From Anaplasma ovis str. Haibei (GTDB lineage: Bacteria; Pseudomonadota; Alphaproteobacteria; Rickettsiales; Anaplasmataceae), in NCBI RefSeq assembly GCF_002214625.1, contig NZ_CP015994.1, positions 1 to 64,000 of the forward strand: a DNA stretch of 64,000 nucleotides, in the 5' to 3' direction. Below, piece by piece: positions 25,629 to 35,056 of this stretch. Numbering within the stretch: position 1 is the stretch's first letter; each line of letters opens with the position of its first letter. Both the position numbers and the translations under genes were made by a program. Below the pieces are notes generated by a model. The model was not told where the DNA came from and made no database searches. It saw only the letters and a list, made by a program, of their open reading frames with translations.

Positions 25629-26936
25629 ATGAGTTATAAACTGGAAGTTATGGATATCGTGATACTTGCTGCGGGACGTGGCAGCAGAATGTGCTCCACC
25701 ACGCCGAAGGTTTTGCACAAATTGGGTAACGCTCCAATTGTGGAACATGTACTGCGGCTTGCCAGCGAATTGCACTACCATCACACTGTTATAGTAACAA
25801 GTGCTGCGGTGCATGATTCAATAACCGTGCTAGCAAGGAAACACAACCTGCACTTCAGTGTTGTGCCACAGGGTGGAGTTGCAGGTACAGGAGGCGCAGT
25901 CAGTTCAGCGTTACAAGCATTAAAAGCCCGCCCAGAAGGGGTTATACTGATACTATATGGGGATACGCCACTTCTTGATAAGGCTACGATATGCCATGTT
26001 CTTGACAAACTCTCTAACGGGGCAGAAATAGTTTTTGTGGCTTTCAAATCCTCAGACAACCAGTACGGTAAAATGGTGCTAGACAGTACCGGGAGCGTGC
26101 TCAACATTACCTACAGATGCGACACAAATGACCTTGCAGTTTCTGGTGTAGTTGCGGGGTATCGGCAGGTAATTTCTGAATTATTAAGCGGGTTATCATT
26201 CCGTGGTGGCGAACTCTACCTAACAGACATTGTGCAATCCGCAGCGGAGAAAAACATAAAAGTCGGCTACGTAGTTGCGGATGAATGCAAAGCCATGGGT
26301 ATAAACACGAGGGCGGATCTTGCAGCTGCAGAGGCATGCTTCCAGCGTATAAAGAGAGATAATTTTCTGCAATCGGGTGTAACTTTAACATCGCCTGACC
26401 AAGTTTTTTTCTCCATTGATACACAAATAACGAAAGACGTAGTGGTGCACCCTTATGTCGTTTTTGGCAAGGGAGTTACTGTAGAGTCGGGTGCGGAGAT
26501 ATTATCCTATTCACACCTGGAATCTTGCCACATAAAGCAGGGCGCCACCATTGGCCCATTTGCCAGGATTAGGGGCAATTCGACTATAGATGGAGGCTGT
26601 GTGGTGGGTAATTTTGTGGAGATTAAAGAAAGTAGTTTGGGAAAAATGAGCAAGGTAAAACACCTAAGCTATCTGGGCAACAGCACCATAGGCAAAAATA
26701 CAAATGTGGGAGCAGGGACTGTTATATGCAACTATGACGGCCGGGATAAGCAGCACTCAGATATAGGGGATCACTGCTTTGTGGGTGCAAACAGCACTAT
26801 AGTTTCTCCGGTAAGCGTGGGAGAAAGCGCTGTCATAGCTGCTGGCAGTGTGATTACTGAGGATTTACCACCACAAAGCTTGGGAATAGCCAGAAGCAGG
26901 CAAACTACCAAACTTGGGTATAAAACTAAAGAGTAA
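25629..26936 (+). CDS. glmU: Bifunctional GlmU (UDP-GlcNAc pyrophosphorylase / glucosamine-1-P acetyltransferase)
   Basis: About 436 residues from the ATG at 25629, which has GAGG about 9 nt upstream. The N-terminal nucleotidyltransferase has LAAGRGSRMCSTTPKVLHKL and YGDTPLL. The C-terminal left-handed beta-helix hexapeptide repeats (about 255 to the end) include GAGTVICNYDGRDKQHSDIGD, the acetyltransferase site. It makes UDP-GlcNAc, a peptidoglycan precursor. Confidence 0.94.
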   Translation: MSYKLEVMDIVILAAGRGSRMCSTTPKVLHKLGNAPIVEHVLRLASELHYHHTVIVTSAAVHDSITVLARKHNLHFSVVPQGGVAGTGGAVSSALQALKARPEGVILILYGDTPLLDKATICHVLDKLSNGAEIVFVAFKSSDNQYGKMVLDSTGSVLNITYRCDTNDLAVSGVVAGYRQVISELLSGLSFRGGELYLTDIVQSAAEKNIKVGYVVADECKAMGINTRADLAAAEACFQRIKRDNFLQSGVTLTSPDQVFFSIDTQITKDVVVHPYVVFGKGVTVESGAEILSYSHLESCHIKQGATIGPFARIRGNSTIDGGCVVGNFVEIKESSLGKMSKVKHLSYLGNSTIGKNTNVGAGTVICNYDGRDKQHSDIGDHCFVGANSTIVSPVSVGESAVIAAGSVITEDLPPQSLGIARSRQTTKLGYKTKE

Positions 26937-27029
26937 GAGTACCCCTGCGGGAGTCCCACATGCTCTATATCTGACTCAACACGCAACAACCACGCTGCCG
27001 GGGCCTACGCAGCACGAGAGCAACAACTG

Positions 27030-27056
27030 GCACCTCGGTACACTAATACCAGGTGC
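27030..27056. terminator. Hairpin between convergent glmU and rpsP
   Basis: A stem GCACCT(C)GGTA / TACCAGGTGC with a 6-nt loop lies in the 140-bp space where glmU (plus) and rpsP (minus) converge. It could serve as a terminator for both directions. No T-tract on either side, so weak or Rho-assisted. Confidence 0.4.
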
Positions 27057-27075
27057 TAGCGCACAACAACCCCTG

Positions 27076-27345
27076 CTACGTACCGGCGGGATGCACCTTA
27101 ACGAAACCCTTTTTTATGAACCAGGACACCCTGTCTGTCGGTTGGGCGCCGACACTCAGCCAGTAGCTGAGCCTATCCGCATCGATCTTGAGAAACCCGG
27201 GCTCACCACACTGGACCATGGGATCATAAAAGCCCACATGCTCAATAAACTTGCCGTCCCTCTGGACCCTAGAATCCGAAACTACCACCCTATAGAAGGG
27301 CTTTTTCTTTGCGCCAAGCCTCATTAACCTTATCTTTACGGACAT
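27076..27345 (-). CDS. rpsP: 30S ribosomal protein S16
   Basis: An 89-residue protein starting [26 protein letters not shown], the S16 signature, with the GFYDP motif near residue 40. No rimM or trmD adjoins it, so it is apart from the usual rpsP-rimM-trmD operon. Confidence 0.96.
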   Translation of the reverse strand: MSVKIRLMRLGAKKKPFYRVVVSDSRVQRDGKFIEHVGFYDPMVQCGEPGFLKIDADRLSYWLSVGAQPTDRVSWFIKKGFVKVHPAGT

Positions 27346-27643
27346 GCCTTACCAAGGACTCCTTTCAACTTAAGAGGACTCCATTCTATCACTGCAGAAC
27401 AGTGCGTCAATTAAATTTGCAGCAACTTAATCGTGACAGTCCTAATTTTGTAGTATACAATGGCGGCCCCGGGGGTGTCCGCAACTTAAGGTTGGTAAGT
27501 GCCAGTGGGAAGGGCGGTTGTGTCAGTTTTGTCATAGCGCTGTCGTCGGCTCCGCGTTTTGTGGTGTAGGGCGTAGCCCGGGTTGCTGGGCAAGTCTCTT
27601 GTTGTGCCTCATGGTTGGCAATGGCCGGGTAGATGGAGGTTTT

Positions 27644-28924
27644 ATGGGTAGGAGGGTAACAAACGCTGTATTGTCTACTATAGCGTGCAATACACTAGTC
27701 TGGTACGATTTCATACTTTTCGGCAGCCTTGCTGGCACGATCGGTGAGCTGTTCTTCCCGCAGGAAGACAGGTATTTATCGCTCCTGAGCAGCTTTTGTG
27801 TGGTTGCGGTCGGGTTTGGCATGCGCCCTTTCGGCGCGAGTGTGCTTGGTCACATAGGTGACAGATATGGTAGAAGAGTGGCGCTTGTTCTCTCAATAGC
27901 CGGCATATCTATACCGGTGGGGTTCATGGTCGTTATCCCTACGTACGAGAGTGTGGGTGTGCTCGCCCCCGTGCTACTTGTGGTGTGCAGACTCGTGCAG
28001 GGCATAGCCTTGGGGGGAGAGGCCGGCAATGCAACGTTCCTTATAGAACACTCCAAGAGAAACAGCACGGGGCTGTTTGGAAGTTTTGAGGTGCTAAGCG
28101 CAGTGCTTGGCTCCGTACTTGCTTTGACTGTAAAAATTGTGGTCAGACACTTTACGGGGGATAACTTCGGTGTGTGGGGGTGGCGTATACCCTTTGTCAT
28201 AGGGTTTGTTACAGGCATCATAAGCATATATGTCAGGGCAAAAACAGGTGAGAGTCCAGCGTATGAAGCGCAAGCTGAGCGTGAACATGTGCTTACCGAC
28301 GAATCTCCCGTAAGGCACTTGTTTAAGCATTATAAGAGGCCACTATTGCTGGCTATTTGTATAGATAGCGTAGAAAACTGCTCGTTCCATACCCTTATGG
28401 TGTTTTTCATCAGCTATGTCAGAGACTTCTCTCCCTTGGTAGTCATCAGCCCACAGGTAAGCGAAGTAATAGAGATGGTCAGCATAATGATCGCAGGTGT
28501 GTTGACCGTTGCCTTTGGTGCGCTTTCTGACACGCTTGGGAGGAAAAAGGTCATTGGTGGGGCCTCAGTGATGCTGCTGTTCGTCAGTATGCCCGTGTTC
28601 TGGATGTTAAGTCAGGGTAGTGCACTATTTATTGGGCTGGGATACCTGTTGTTCGTCATACCGTTCGCGGCGGCCTTGGGGCCTTCGAGCGCTGCGATGT
28701 CTGAACTGTTTCCCACAAAGGTGCGATACACAGGGTTTGGTATAGCGAGGAATGTTTCTTCCGCGATGTGTGGGGGGGTCGCGCCAGCGCTGTGCACTTG
28801 GCTTGTTAAGACAACAGGTTTGAGGGTCGCGCCCGCGTTCTGCACAATGTTCTGGGCGTTGGTTGCGCTCTTTGCGCTTACTAGAATCAGAAAAGAGGAT
28901 GTGTACAGGGACTGGCTGAAATGA
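27644..28924 (+). CDS. MFS transporter, ProP-like
   Basis: About 426 residues from the ATG at 27644, preceded by GGAGG 4 nt upstream. Twelve predicted membrane helices. The loop GHIGDRYGRRVAL after helix 2 and the RLVQGIALGGEAG motif are typical of the metabolite:H+ symporter/ProP subfamily. Likely imports an osmolyte or organic acid; the substrate is not readable. Its stop codon is followed within 4 bp by the truncated outer membrane protein copy, so the long repeat was joined exactly at the gene end. Confidence 0.9.
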   Translation: MGRRVTNAVLSTIACNTLVWYDFILFGSLAGTIGELFFPQEDRYLSLLSSFCVVAVGFGMRPFGASVLGHIGDRYGRRVALVLSIAGISIPVGFMVVIPTYESVGVLAPVLLVVCRLVQGIALGGEAGNATFLIEHSKRNSTGLFGSFEVLSAVLGSVLALTVKIVVRHFTGDNFGVWGWRIPFVIGFVTGIISIYVRAKTGESPAYEAQAEREHVLTDESPVRHLFKHYKRPLLLAICIDSVENCSFHTLMVFFISYVRDFSPLVVISPQVSEVIEMVSIMIAGVLTVAFGALSDTLGRKKVIGGASVMLLFVSMPVFWMLSQGSALFIGLGYLLFVIPFAAALGPSSAAMSELFPTKVRYTGFGIARNVSSAMCGGVAPALCTWLVKTTGLRVAPAFCTMFWALVALFALTRIRKEDVYRDWLK

Positions 28925-28927
28925 TAT

Positions 28928-29497
28928 ACCCCCCTCATATCCGGGGAGGGGGCTAGTACCGAGAGCACTACAACTGCTACAGCCGGCACTGGTACCGAGG
29001 TCTCTGCACAGAGCAAGCGAGATAAAGCTATTGCAGATATTGTTACTCTTCCACTTCGTACAAGGGGGGTGATTGGCCGGGCGATTGCCACAAGTACGGA
29101 GGGTATGGAGATTGTAGAGATAAGTGGAGTTAGGGCAATTTCAGCAATCCTGAATGCATGCTACGATTTTCCACAAGTAGGACTACTAGTTGGCTGGAGA
29201 ATGTCTCCCTATGCCTGTGCTGGGCTAGGTGCGAGCTTTATAGGATTGACTGACCGGCAATTTCAACCGCAACTTACCTGCAAGGTCAAGGCTGGTATAA
29301 ATTACAGTATTACACACAGCCTGGCAGCGTTTATTGGTGGCACTTTCAGCAAGGTACTAGGCACAAGCTACGACAACACTTCTGCTCACCGAGCGGTTGA
29401 CGATGCCAGTCCATTAGGAAAGACGAAGGAGAAGATATCAGCATCTTTTGGACTACGTAACGTAGGAGTAGAACTAGGTATCAGGTTTGGATTCTGA
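28928..29497 (+). pseudogene. 5'-truncated copy of the 12315 outer membrane protein gene
   Basis: In frame for 189 codons from TPLISGEGAS to RFGF and the stop, with no promoter, start or signal peptide. Outside a Thr/Gly-rich patch it is virtually identical to 12903-13472 (one base differs in the rest). The patch reads GASTESTTTATAGTGTEVSAQSKRDK here against GAGTAGATTTTGTGGTEVSAQGARDK in the full gene: same length, many changes. This fits a silent donor for gene conversion, as known for msp2/msp3, but for a different family member. Inferred. Confidence 0.85.
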
Positions 29498-29803
29498 ATA
29501 CACCTAATCCCCTAACCTCAGTAGCCTCTCTTCCAGCCTTGCTCACCCAATGTGGCACCACCACCCAGCCTGGCATCACCACACTTGAAGTTCTGCACTA
29601 CCTACTAACCTCAGGAACCTCCAGCACCACCAAGGCTGGCATTACCATCCTTACACTCAAAACTACTGACCATAGTCGCTAACCTCAGCCTCTAACTTCT
29701 ACTTGGTGGTGCCAAGTAGAAGTTAGTAGGTGCCTGGGTGAAGCTAGTAAGTGCAACTGTGTCTATGGCGATAATACCACACCATGTAGTTGTGATGTTA
29801 CCT
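28928..29803 (+). repeat. Long direct repeat, copy 2 (pairs with 12903-13782)
   Basis: Second copy of the ~880-bp repeat, at an offset of 16025 bp. It includes the same 15-bp-stem hairpin (29692-29726). The left end is precisely beyond the MFS stop codon. Confidence 0.92.
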
Positions 29804-30400
29804 CAACACTAGTCTAGCCATGATGACATACCTATTGGGTGAGATTGGTGATAGCTATGGTCAGCAGTTTTGAGTGAAGCTAGGAAACTGGGTGCCAAGA
29901 GAAGTTAGGAGTTGAGGTGCTAGCTGAACAATATGGTTAGTATTTGAGTGTGAGGACGGTAGTGCCACATTGGGTACCAGTGGAGTTGGGAGACGAGGTT
30001 AGTAGGTGGTGCAGGGCTCAACTGTGTCTGTGGTGCATTACCACACTGTGTAGTTGTTATGTTACCTCAACACTGATCTGGCCATGTAGGACAGAACTGC
30101 TATGGTGATACCAGTAAGTTTGAGTGTAGGGGCAGAGTGCAGGTGAGGTGCTAGCTGCTATGGTGATGCCAGTAAGTTTGAGTGCAAGGGTGGACTTGGT
30201 GTTGGCTGTGCAGGTAATGCCAAGAACTTCAGGTGTGGTTGAGAGATGAGGATTAGATAGGATTAGGGGCTGTGTTGATGGTGGTGGTGCCATGTTGGGT
30301 ACTAAGTAGAGTTGGAAATAGGGTGCAGAACTTCAAGTGTGTTGATGGTGGTAATGCCAGCCTTGGGTACCAAGGGTTAGGAGATAGGTGCCAGTAGAGT
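29804..30400. repeat. Degenerate virB2-tail repeats upstream of recA
   Basis: No intact gene. Short relics of virB2 3' ends recur, reading like SKFEC(K)G: near 29930, 30111, 30169, 30230 and 30318, each followed by text resembling a GGNA.LG tail, interspersed with AGTTGGGAGA(T/C)GAGGTT-type linkers. They look like leftovers of repeated recombination at virB2 tails. Confidence 0.65.
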
Positions 30401-30492
30401 GGGAGATAGGTTCCTGAGTGGTGCAGGCGGCTTTGAGCGCGGTGGTGGCGGTGATTTACGGGGCTCCTTTCCGGAGACAGAGTGTAAAATTC

Positions 30493-30521
30493 TTGACAGA
30501 TGCGAGCGTATACGGTTAAGT
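30493..30521 (+). promoter_or_regulatory. Candidate recA promoter
   Basis: A perfect -35 box TTGACA at 30493-30498, a 17-bp spacer, then TTAAGT at 30516-30521 as -10 (a partial match to TATAAT). It is about 45 bp upstream of the recA start. No LexA-type operator is evident. Confidence 0.45.
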
Positions 30522-30565
30522 CGTGACATACTGCAAAGGTTGTTTTTTCTGTTGATGGGGTGTCC

Positions 30566-31639
30566 ATGTCAGGCGGTAAGAAAGATGTTGAATCTGAGAA
30601 GCAAAAGGCGTTGGATGCGGCCATAAGCCAGATAGAAAGGGCGTTTGGGCGTGGCGCCATCATGAAGCTGAAACAACATCCCGCAGAGAAGATGGATAGT
30701 GTGTCCACCGGTTCTATAGCTCTGGATGCGGCTCTGGGCATTGGAGGGTTGCCGAAAGGCAGGATAGTAGAGATTTTTGGCCCGGAGAGCTCCGGGAAAA
30801 CCACACTTGCACTTCATGTTATTGCAGAGGCCCAAAAACAGGGGGGTAACTGCGCTTTTATTGATGCGGAACATGCGTTGGACACCGTATATGCCAGAAA
30901 GCTGGGTGTGAATGTTGGGGATTTAATAGTCTCGCAGCCTGACACTGGTGAGCAGGCTTTGCACATTGTTGAGTATTTAGTGTGTTCTGGTGCTATAGAT
31001 GTGATAGTGGTGGATTCTGTTGCCGCGCTCACTCCCAGGGCGGAAATAGAGGGTGACATGGGTGACCAGCACATGGGGTTGCAGGCCAGGTTGCTGAGCC
31101 ACGCGCTTCGCAAACTGACCTCGGTGGTGTCTAAGGCTAACTGTATACTGGTGTTTATCAACCAGATACGTATAAAAATAGGTGTGATTTATGGCAACCC
31201 GGAGGTGACAACGGGTGGTAGCGCGCTCAAGTTCTACACGTCAATACGGCTTGATATCCGTAAGGTAAGCGCAATTAAAGACAAGGACAGCGTTATAGGG
31301 AACCAAACCAGGGTGAAGGTGGTCAAAAACAAAGTTGCTCCCCCATTCAAGCAGGCAGAGTTTGACATCGTGTACAATGAGGGCATATCGAAGCTGGGTG
31401 AAATAGTCGACATGGGTGTCAAGTTTGGTTTCGTCGAAAAATCCGGCGCGCACTATTCTTACGGTGCGGTAAAGTTGGGACAGGGCAGGGAGAATGCCAA
31501 GGGTTATTTGAAAAGCAATCCGAACATCGCACATGAGTTGGAGCAGAAAATTAGGGCATACCTTGCAGAGAGTATGCACAATAGCGATCTGTTTGCTGCA
31601 GACGGGCGTGCCGAAGTGTTGGAGGAGGAAGTTTTCTAG
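30566..31639 (+). CDS. recA: Recombinase RecA
   Basis: A 357-residue protein (ATG at 30566; an in-frame GTG is two codons earlier). Walker [10 protein letters not shown] (72-80), [20 protein letters not shown] (loop L2 region), and the C-terminal acidic tail are all present. It catalyses homologous strand exchange and is needed for gene conversion of msp2/msp3 in this genus. It lies directly after virB2-tail repeats and the truncated donor. Confidence 0.97.
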   Translation: MSGGKKDVESEKQKALDAAISQIERAFGRGAIMKLKQHPAEKMDSVSTGSIALDAALGIGGLPKGRIVEIFGPESSGKTTLALHVIAEAQKQGGNCAFIDAEHALDTVYARKLGVNVGDLIVSQPDTGEQALHIVEYLVCSGAIDVIVVDSVAALTPRAEIEGDMGDQHMGLQARLLSHALRKLTSVVSKANCILVFINQIRIKIGVIYGNPEVTTGGSALKFYTSIRLDIRKVSAIKDKDSVIGNQTRVKVVKNKVAPPFKQAEFDIVYNEGISKLGEIVDMGVKFGFVEKSGAHYSYGAVKLGQGRENAKGYLKSNPNIAHELEQKIRAYLAESMHNSDLFAADGRAEVLEEEVF

Positions 31640-31738
31640 CACCTGGCGCATATGCTTGGTGGCCTAGTTACGGTTTCTTCCCCTGGTCTTGCACGCTCAA
31701 GCGCCGCGCGGGTATCACTGGTATTGTGAGGTTGAGTA

Positions 31739-32341
31739 ATGAAAGGGAAGGGTATATACACGAGTGATGACGTACTCGACGTGCTGATGGAGAGGTCTGC
31801 AATCCTAAAGGGCCACTTCATCTTATCTTCCGGATTGCACAGTGATACGTACATACAGTGTGCAAAGCTCCAGGAGGTGCCCTCTGTGTGTGAGGATATG
31901 TGTGCAGCACTTTTGAGACGAAGCAACGACGTGCTCGGTGACCTGAAGGTTGATGTTGTCGCCTCCCCTGCCATGGGAGCGATAGTATTTGGGTATGAAA
32001 TTGCCAGGCAGCTGGGAGTGAATTTCGTTTTTTTCGAGCGCGTGCAGGGCAACTTCGAGTTACGCAGAGGGTTTGGTATAGATCCTAACAGCCGCGTGCT
32101 TATAGTGGAGGATGTTATCACCACCGGTGGGTCATCCTTAGAGGTTTTTGATGCCGTTACTGCCTTTGGAGGGGAAGTTGTAGCTGAGTTAAGTATTATA
32201 AATCGCGGTAATTGCGCAAACATGCCATTTCCAGTAGTGAGTCTGCTAGAGATGGATATACAAAACTACGCTGCGGACGACGTACCTGATGAGTTGAAGA
32301 GTATACCGGTATCTAAGCCCGGTAGCAGGTCACTAAGCTAG
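31739..32341 (+). CDS. pyrE: Orotate phosphoribosyltransferase
   Basis: A 200-residue protein with SGLHSDTYIQCAKL (substrate side), the PRPP-binding motif VLIVEDVITTGGSS (about 121-134) and SPAMGAIVFGYEIA. It makes OMP from orotate in de novo pyrimidine synthesis, a pathway kept in Anaplasma. A 100-bp gap to recA. Confidence 0.95.
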   Translation: MKGKGIYTSDDVLDVLMERSAILKGHFILSSGLHSDTYIQCAKLQEVPSVCEDMCAALLRRSNDVLGDLKVDVVASPAMGAIVFGYEIARQLGVNFVFFERVQGNFELRRGFGIDPNSRVLIVEDVITTGGSSLEVFDAVTAFGGEVVAELSIINRGNCANMPFPVVSLLEMDIQNYAADDVPDELKSIPVSKPGSRSLS

Positions 32342-32374
32342 TGCACGCATTGTTTTTTAGCTGATTGTGTTGTT

Positions 32375-33181
32375 ATGTGCGCGTCACGCATTGACTTTCG
32401 AGGTAGATACGCAAGACAGGTGTTGGTGCCCGAAATAGGTTACCATGGCCACAACAAGTTGAGACAAAGCAGGGTTCTAATTGTGGGTTGTGGGGGCCTT
32501 GGCAGCATGGTAATACCGCTCTTAGCGGCTAGCGGCGTAGGGCGACTTGTTGTGTGTGATGATGACACAGTGAAGGTTTCCAATTTGAACAGGCAGACTA
32601 TCTACAAGGAACGGGATTTGGGGCGTAGAAAAGTGCGAGCCGCGGCCGAGTTTATAAAACACCTTAATAGTGATGTCGAAGTGTGTGAGGTAGATTCCGC
32701 AATAGGGCCGAAAAACTTTGAGACCATACTGCCTGATGTGGACATTATTGTAGATTGTGTTGACAGACTTGCGGTGAAAATGTTTCTGAATGATGCATGT
32801 GTGACAATGCATAAAACTCTGGTCCACTGCGCTGCCATAGGTTTTACTGGTGAGGTAATGGTAATCCCACCCGGAGGCAAGCCGTGCTACAGGTGTTTCT
32901 TTGAAGGAAAGCAGGTGAGCACTGAGTTAAACTGTGCGAGTGCTGGAGTTGCAAGCCCCACTGTGGGGGTAGTCGGTAGCATGGCTGCTGCTGAGGTTAT
33001 TAAGTATATAGTTGGTAATCACCAGTCAAGTGTGGGCAAATTGTACAGGGTGGACCTCCGCAGTAATCGCTTTACCTCGTACGAACTTGCCGTGAACAGT
33101 TTGTGCAGTTGCTGCGGCGATGCCGCAAGCGTGGACCCGCACGATCTTGAATCCTACGAAGGCAAACTGCGTATAGAGTAG
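32375..33181 (+). CDS. ThiF/MoeB/HesA-family adenylyltransferase (E1-like)
   Basis: A 268-residue protein. VGCGGLGSMVIPLLAASGVG is the nucleotide-binding motif, LNRQTIYKERDLGRRK the adenylation contact, and two zinc pairs CYRC and CSCC are present. These enzymes activate the C-terminus of a small sulfur carrier (ThiS or MoaD type) for thiamine or molybdopterin synthesis. No rhodanese domain. Which carrier it serves is not visible from the neighbours. Confidence 0.88.
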   Translation: MCASRIDFRGRYARQVLVPEIGYHGHNKLRQSRVLIVGCGGLGSMVIPLLAASGVGRLVVCDDDTVKVSNLNRQTIYKERDLGRRKVRAAAEFIKHLNSDVEVCEVDSAIGPKNFETILPDVDIIVDCVDRLAVKMFLNDACVTMHKTLVHCAAIGFTGEVMVIPPGGKPCYRCFFEGKQVSTELNCASAGVASPTVGVVGSMAAAEVIKYIVGNHQSSVGKLYRVDLRSNRFTSYELAVNSLCSCCGDAASVDPHDLESYEGKLRIE

Positions 33182-33478
33182 CACACAGCTATCTGATTCA
33201 AACAATCTGAAACTGACTTACTTGGAACTCCACAGGCTATTAACCCAGTCTAGGTAAAGAGTTTGCCGCACGATCTACGCTGAGAATTGAACCGGCCTAG
33301 CCCGCCGGGACACAACCCACGATCGCGCCATGCAAAGCCCAGAAAGTGCCCAGCCGCAGCTCTCCAACTAAAGCTGGCGCGCACCCAACAAGCGCTTAGC
33401 TCGGCAAGGACCCCAAACACCGCCTCCTAGGCAGCCCACCACCCGGCGTTGCGCAACCATCCAGATACCAGAGTGACA
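33182..33478. other. Intergenic region, no gene seen
   Basis: About 300 bp, GC-rich on the minus strand, with no supported coding frame and no tRNA that folds. It separates the ThiF-type gene from msp4, which converge here. Confidence 0.4.
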
Positions 33479-33520
33479 CAACATGTGGCAAAGACTTTTA
33501 GATCTTTACCACATGTGAAA
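33479..33520 (-). terminator. Terminator hairpin after msp4
   Basis: Inverted repeat with arms CACATGTGGTAAAGA and TCTTTGCCACATGTTG around TCTAAAAG on the minus strand, about 14-15 bp with one mismatch, just 10-50 bp after the msp4 stop. Its U-run is short (TTGTGTC). Confidence 0.75.
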
Positions 33521-33529
33521 AGCCCATAA

Positions 33530-34381
33530 TTAGTTGAACAGGAATCTTGCTCCAAGGTTAAAACCGTAATCAGCAATATGTGCCTTGACTGAGGCTTTTG
33601 CTTCTCCGGGGAACTTTACACTGTTATGTGCGGGTATGTCCTTGTAAGACTCGTCAAAGAGTCCGTGGTAGAACCCACCTACCACCAAAGATATTTCTGG
33701 AGTAAACTGGTAGCTGATTCCAACCTTGCCCCTGTAGGCTAGCTTTGTGGTTACTTGCTTAGAAATGTCGACAAAGCTAGCACCTATTCCGGCACACACA
33801 TATGGGGACACAGGCAAATCTGTGTGCAACACGTCATAGCAGCCATTTAGCATGACTGAAGTGTTTGTGATTTCATCGATTTTGACCACAAAGTAATTGT
33901 TCTCAGTAATGACAGCGTCGCGAGTAATTGCAGCCAGGGACTCTGCACCACTTTTTGCGTACTGCCCGTCCGCTAAAGTAGCAAACCTTCTGTAGCTTGC
34001 TTCTAGTTCCACTCTAGCTCCTCCCAGAGAATATCCCACAGCGCCGTCGAAAGATGTGAGTAAATTCTTAGAGAAAGCAAAAGTGTAGCCGGATTTGGAA
34101 AAGTTTGCTGGCGCACTCACATCAATTGTTGCAACACTCTTGTCATAGCCTCTAACATACGAGGTCTCTCTGCTTGACTCACGCATGTCGAATGAGGTAA
34201 CAGAGGGAAACGCTGGGCTGTAAGCCGCACTCACATAAAAGCTACCTCCCATGACCCCGCTCCCTTCAGAAGCCACTTCATGACTCATGGGAGACGCCAC
34301 TACGGCCCCACTAACAAGTAGGGAGCAGGCGCAGACTGTGGCTGCTGACAGGCCCCCTGTAAACAATTCTCTGTAATTCAT
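33530..34381 (-). CDS. msp4: Major surface protein 4
   Basis: A 283-residue outer membrane protein starting MNYRELFTGGLSAATVCACS, with a signal peptide ending near VASP and the mature GGSFYVSAAYSPAFPSVTSFDMRE. It contains MLNGCYDVL..SPYVCAGIGASFVDI and ends RFLFN, the last barrel strand. This is the conserved Msp4 of A. marginale and relatives; a few residues differ from what I remember of A. marginale, so a sister species is possible. AAAAGGA lies upstream of the ATG. It is single-copy and not obviously part of the recombining set. Confidence 0.97.
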   Translation of the reverse strand: MNYRELFTGGLSAATVCACSLLVSGAVVASPMSHEVASEGSGVMGGSFYVSAAYSPAFPSVTSFDMRESSRETSYVRGYDKSVATIDVSAPANFSKSGYTFAFSKNLLTSFDGAVGYSLGGARVELEASYRRFATLADGQYAKSGAESLAAITRDAVITENNYFVVKIDEITNTSVMLNGCYDVLHTDLPVSPYVCAGIGASFVDISKQVTTKLAYRGKVGISYQFTPEISLVVGGFYHGLFDESYKDIPAHNSVKFPGEAKASVKAHIADYGFNLGARFLFN

Positions 34382-34672
34382 AGTAATCCTTTTGATAAAT
34401 CATAAAAACACGCAGCAGTTTAGCATATAAAAGGTTAGGGTGGAAGTATCATAGCAGAAATTATAAAGCGCAACTCACCCACGACGCACACAGCCCTACC
34501 ACACGCTCCACGCTTTGTTATAGGAACGGTGCTGTAGATTTCTATAAGCACTTGCGGATGAAGTCAAGCCTTCTGTAGTTTATTGTTACTTGTACTGTGA
34601 GTGCAGTCTACCTGTATTGTCGCGCGATTTTACGTAAAAGCAAAGTGCAATCCCCTGCAGCAGAGAGTGGTG

Positions 34673-35056
34673 ATGTTGCTTAGATTCTTACTGATTGCTG
34701 GAGTGTTAGCATGGGGTATCTTCCATGGTGTACCTGTGGGAGCTGCTGCTCAGACTAATACTACTCCTGCTGCTGATGATACAGCTACTAAGGTTATATG
34801 TAATGTTATAGGGTTTGTGCAGAAACTTGGATTACCCATCATGACTGGAGTAATACTAGGTTCTAGTATCATGGCTATATTCGGTAAACTCGCATGGCCT
34901 GCCATTGTTATGCTGGTTGTATTTACTGCCATATTCTTTGGTGCTGGTAAGCTCATGGCTAAGTTCGCTGCTGGGATTAATGGTGATGAGGCTAGCAAGT
35001 TCAACTGTGTTGATGGTGGTAATGCCACATTGGGTGCCAGTGGAGTTAGGAGATGA
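34673..35056 (+). CDS. virB2: VirB2-like type IV secretion pilin, paralog C
   Basis: A 127-residue prepilin from the ATG at 34673 (residues upstream of it in the frame do not fit). Leader MLLRFLLIAGVLAWGIFHGV, core KVICNVIGFVQKLG..KLMAKFAAG as in B, then a different tail (INGDEASKFNCVDGGNATLGASGVRR). Tail-like repeats continue directly downstream, as if the tail has been repeatedly copied. Confidence 0.9.
   Translation: MLLRFLLIAGVLAWGIFHGVPVGAAAQTNTTPAADDTATKVICNVIGFVQKLGLPIMTGVILGSSIMAIFGKLAWPAIVMLVVFTAIFFGAGKLMAKFAAGINGDEASKFNCVDGGNATLGASGVRR

Noticed and set aside
33270-33310. A GGTTCAATTCTC segment on the minus strand, resembling a tRNA T-loop
   Set aside because: The flanking bases cannot pair as a T-stem and no acceptor or anticodon arm can be found.
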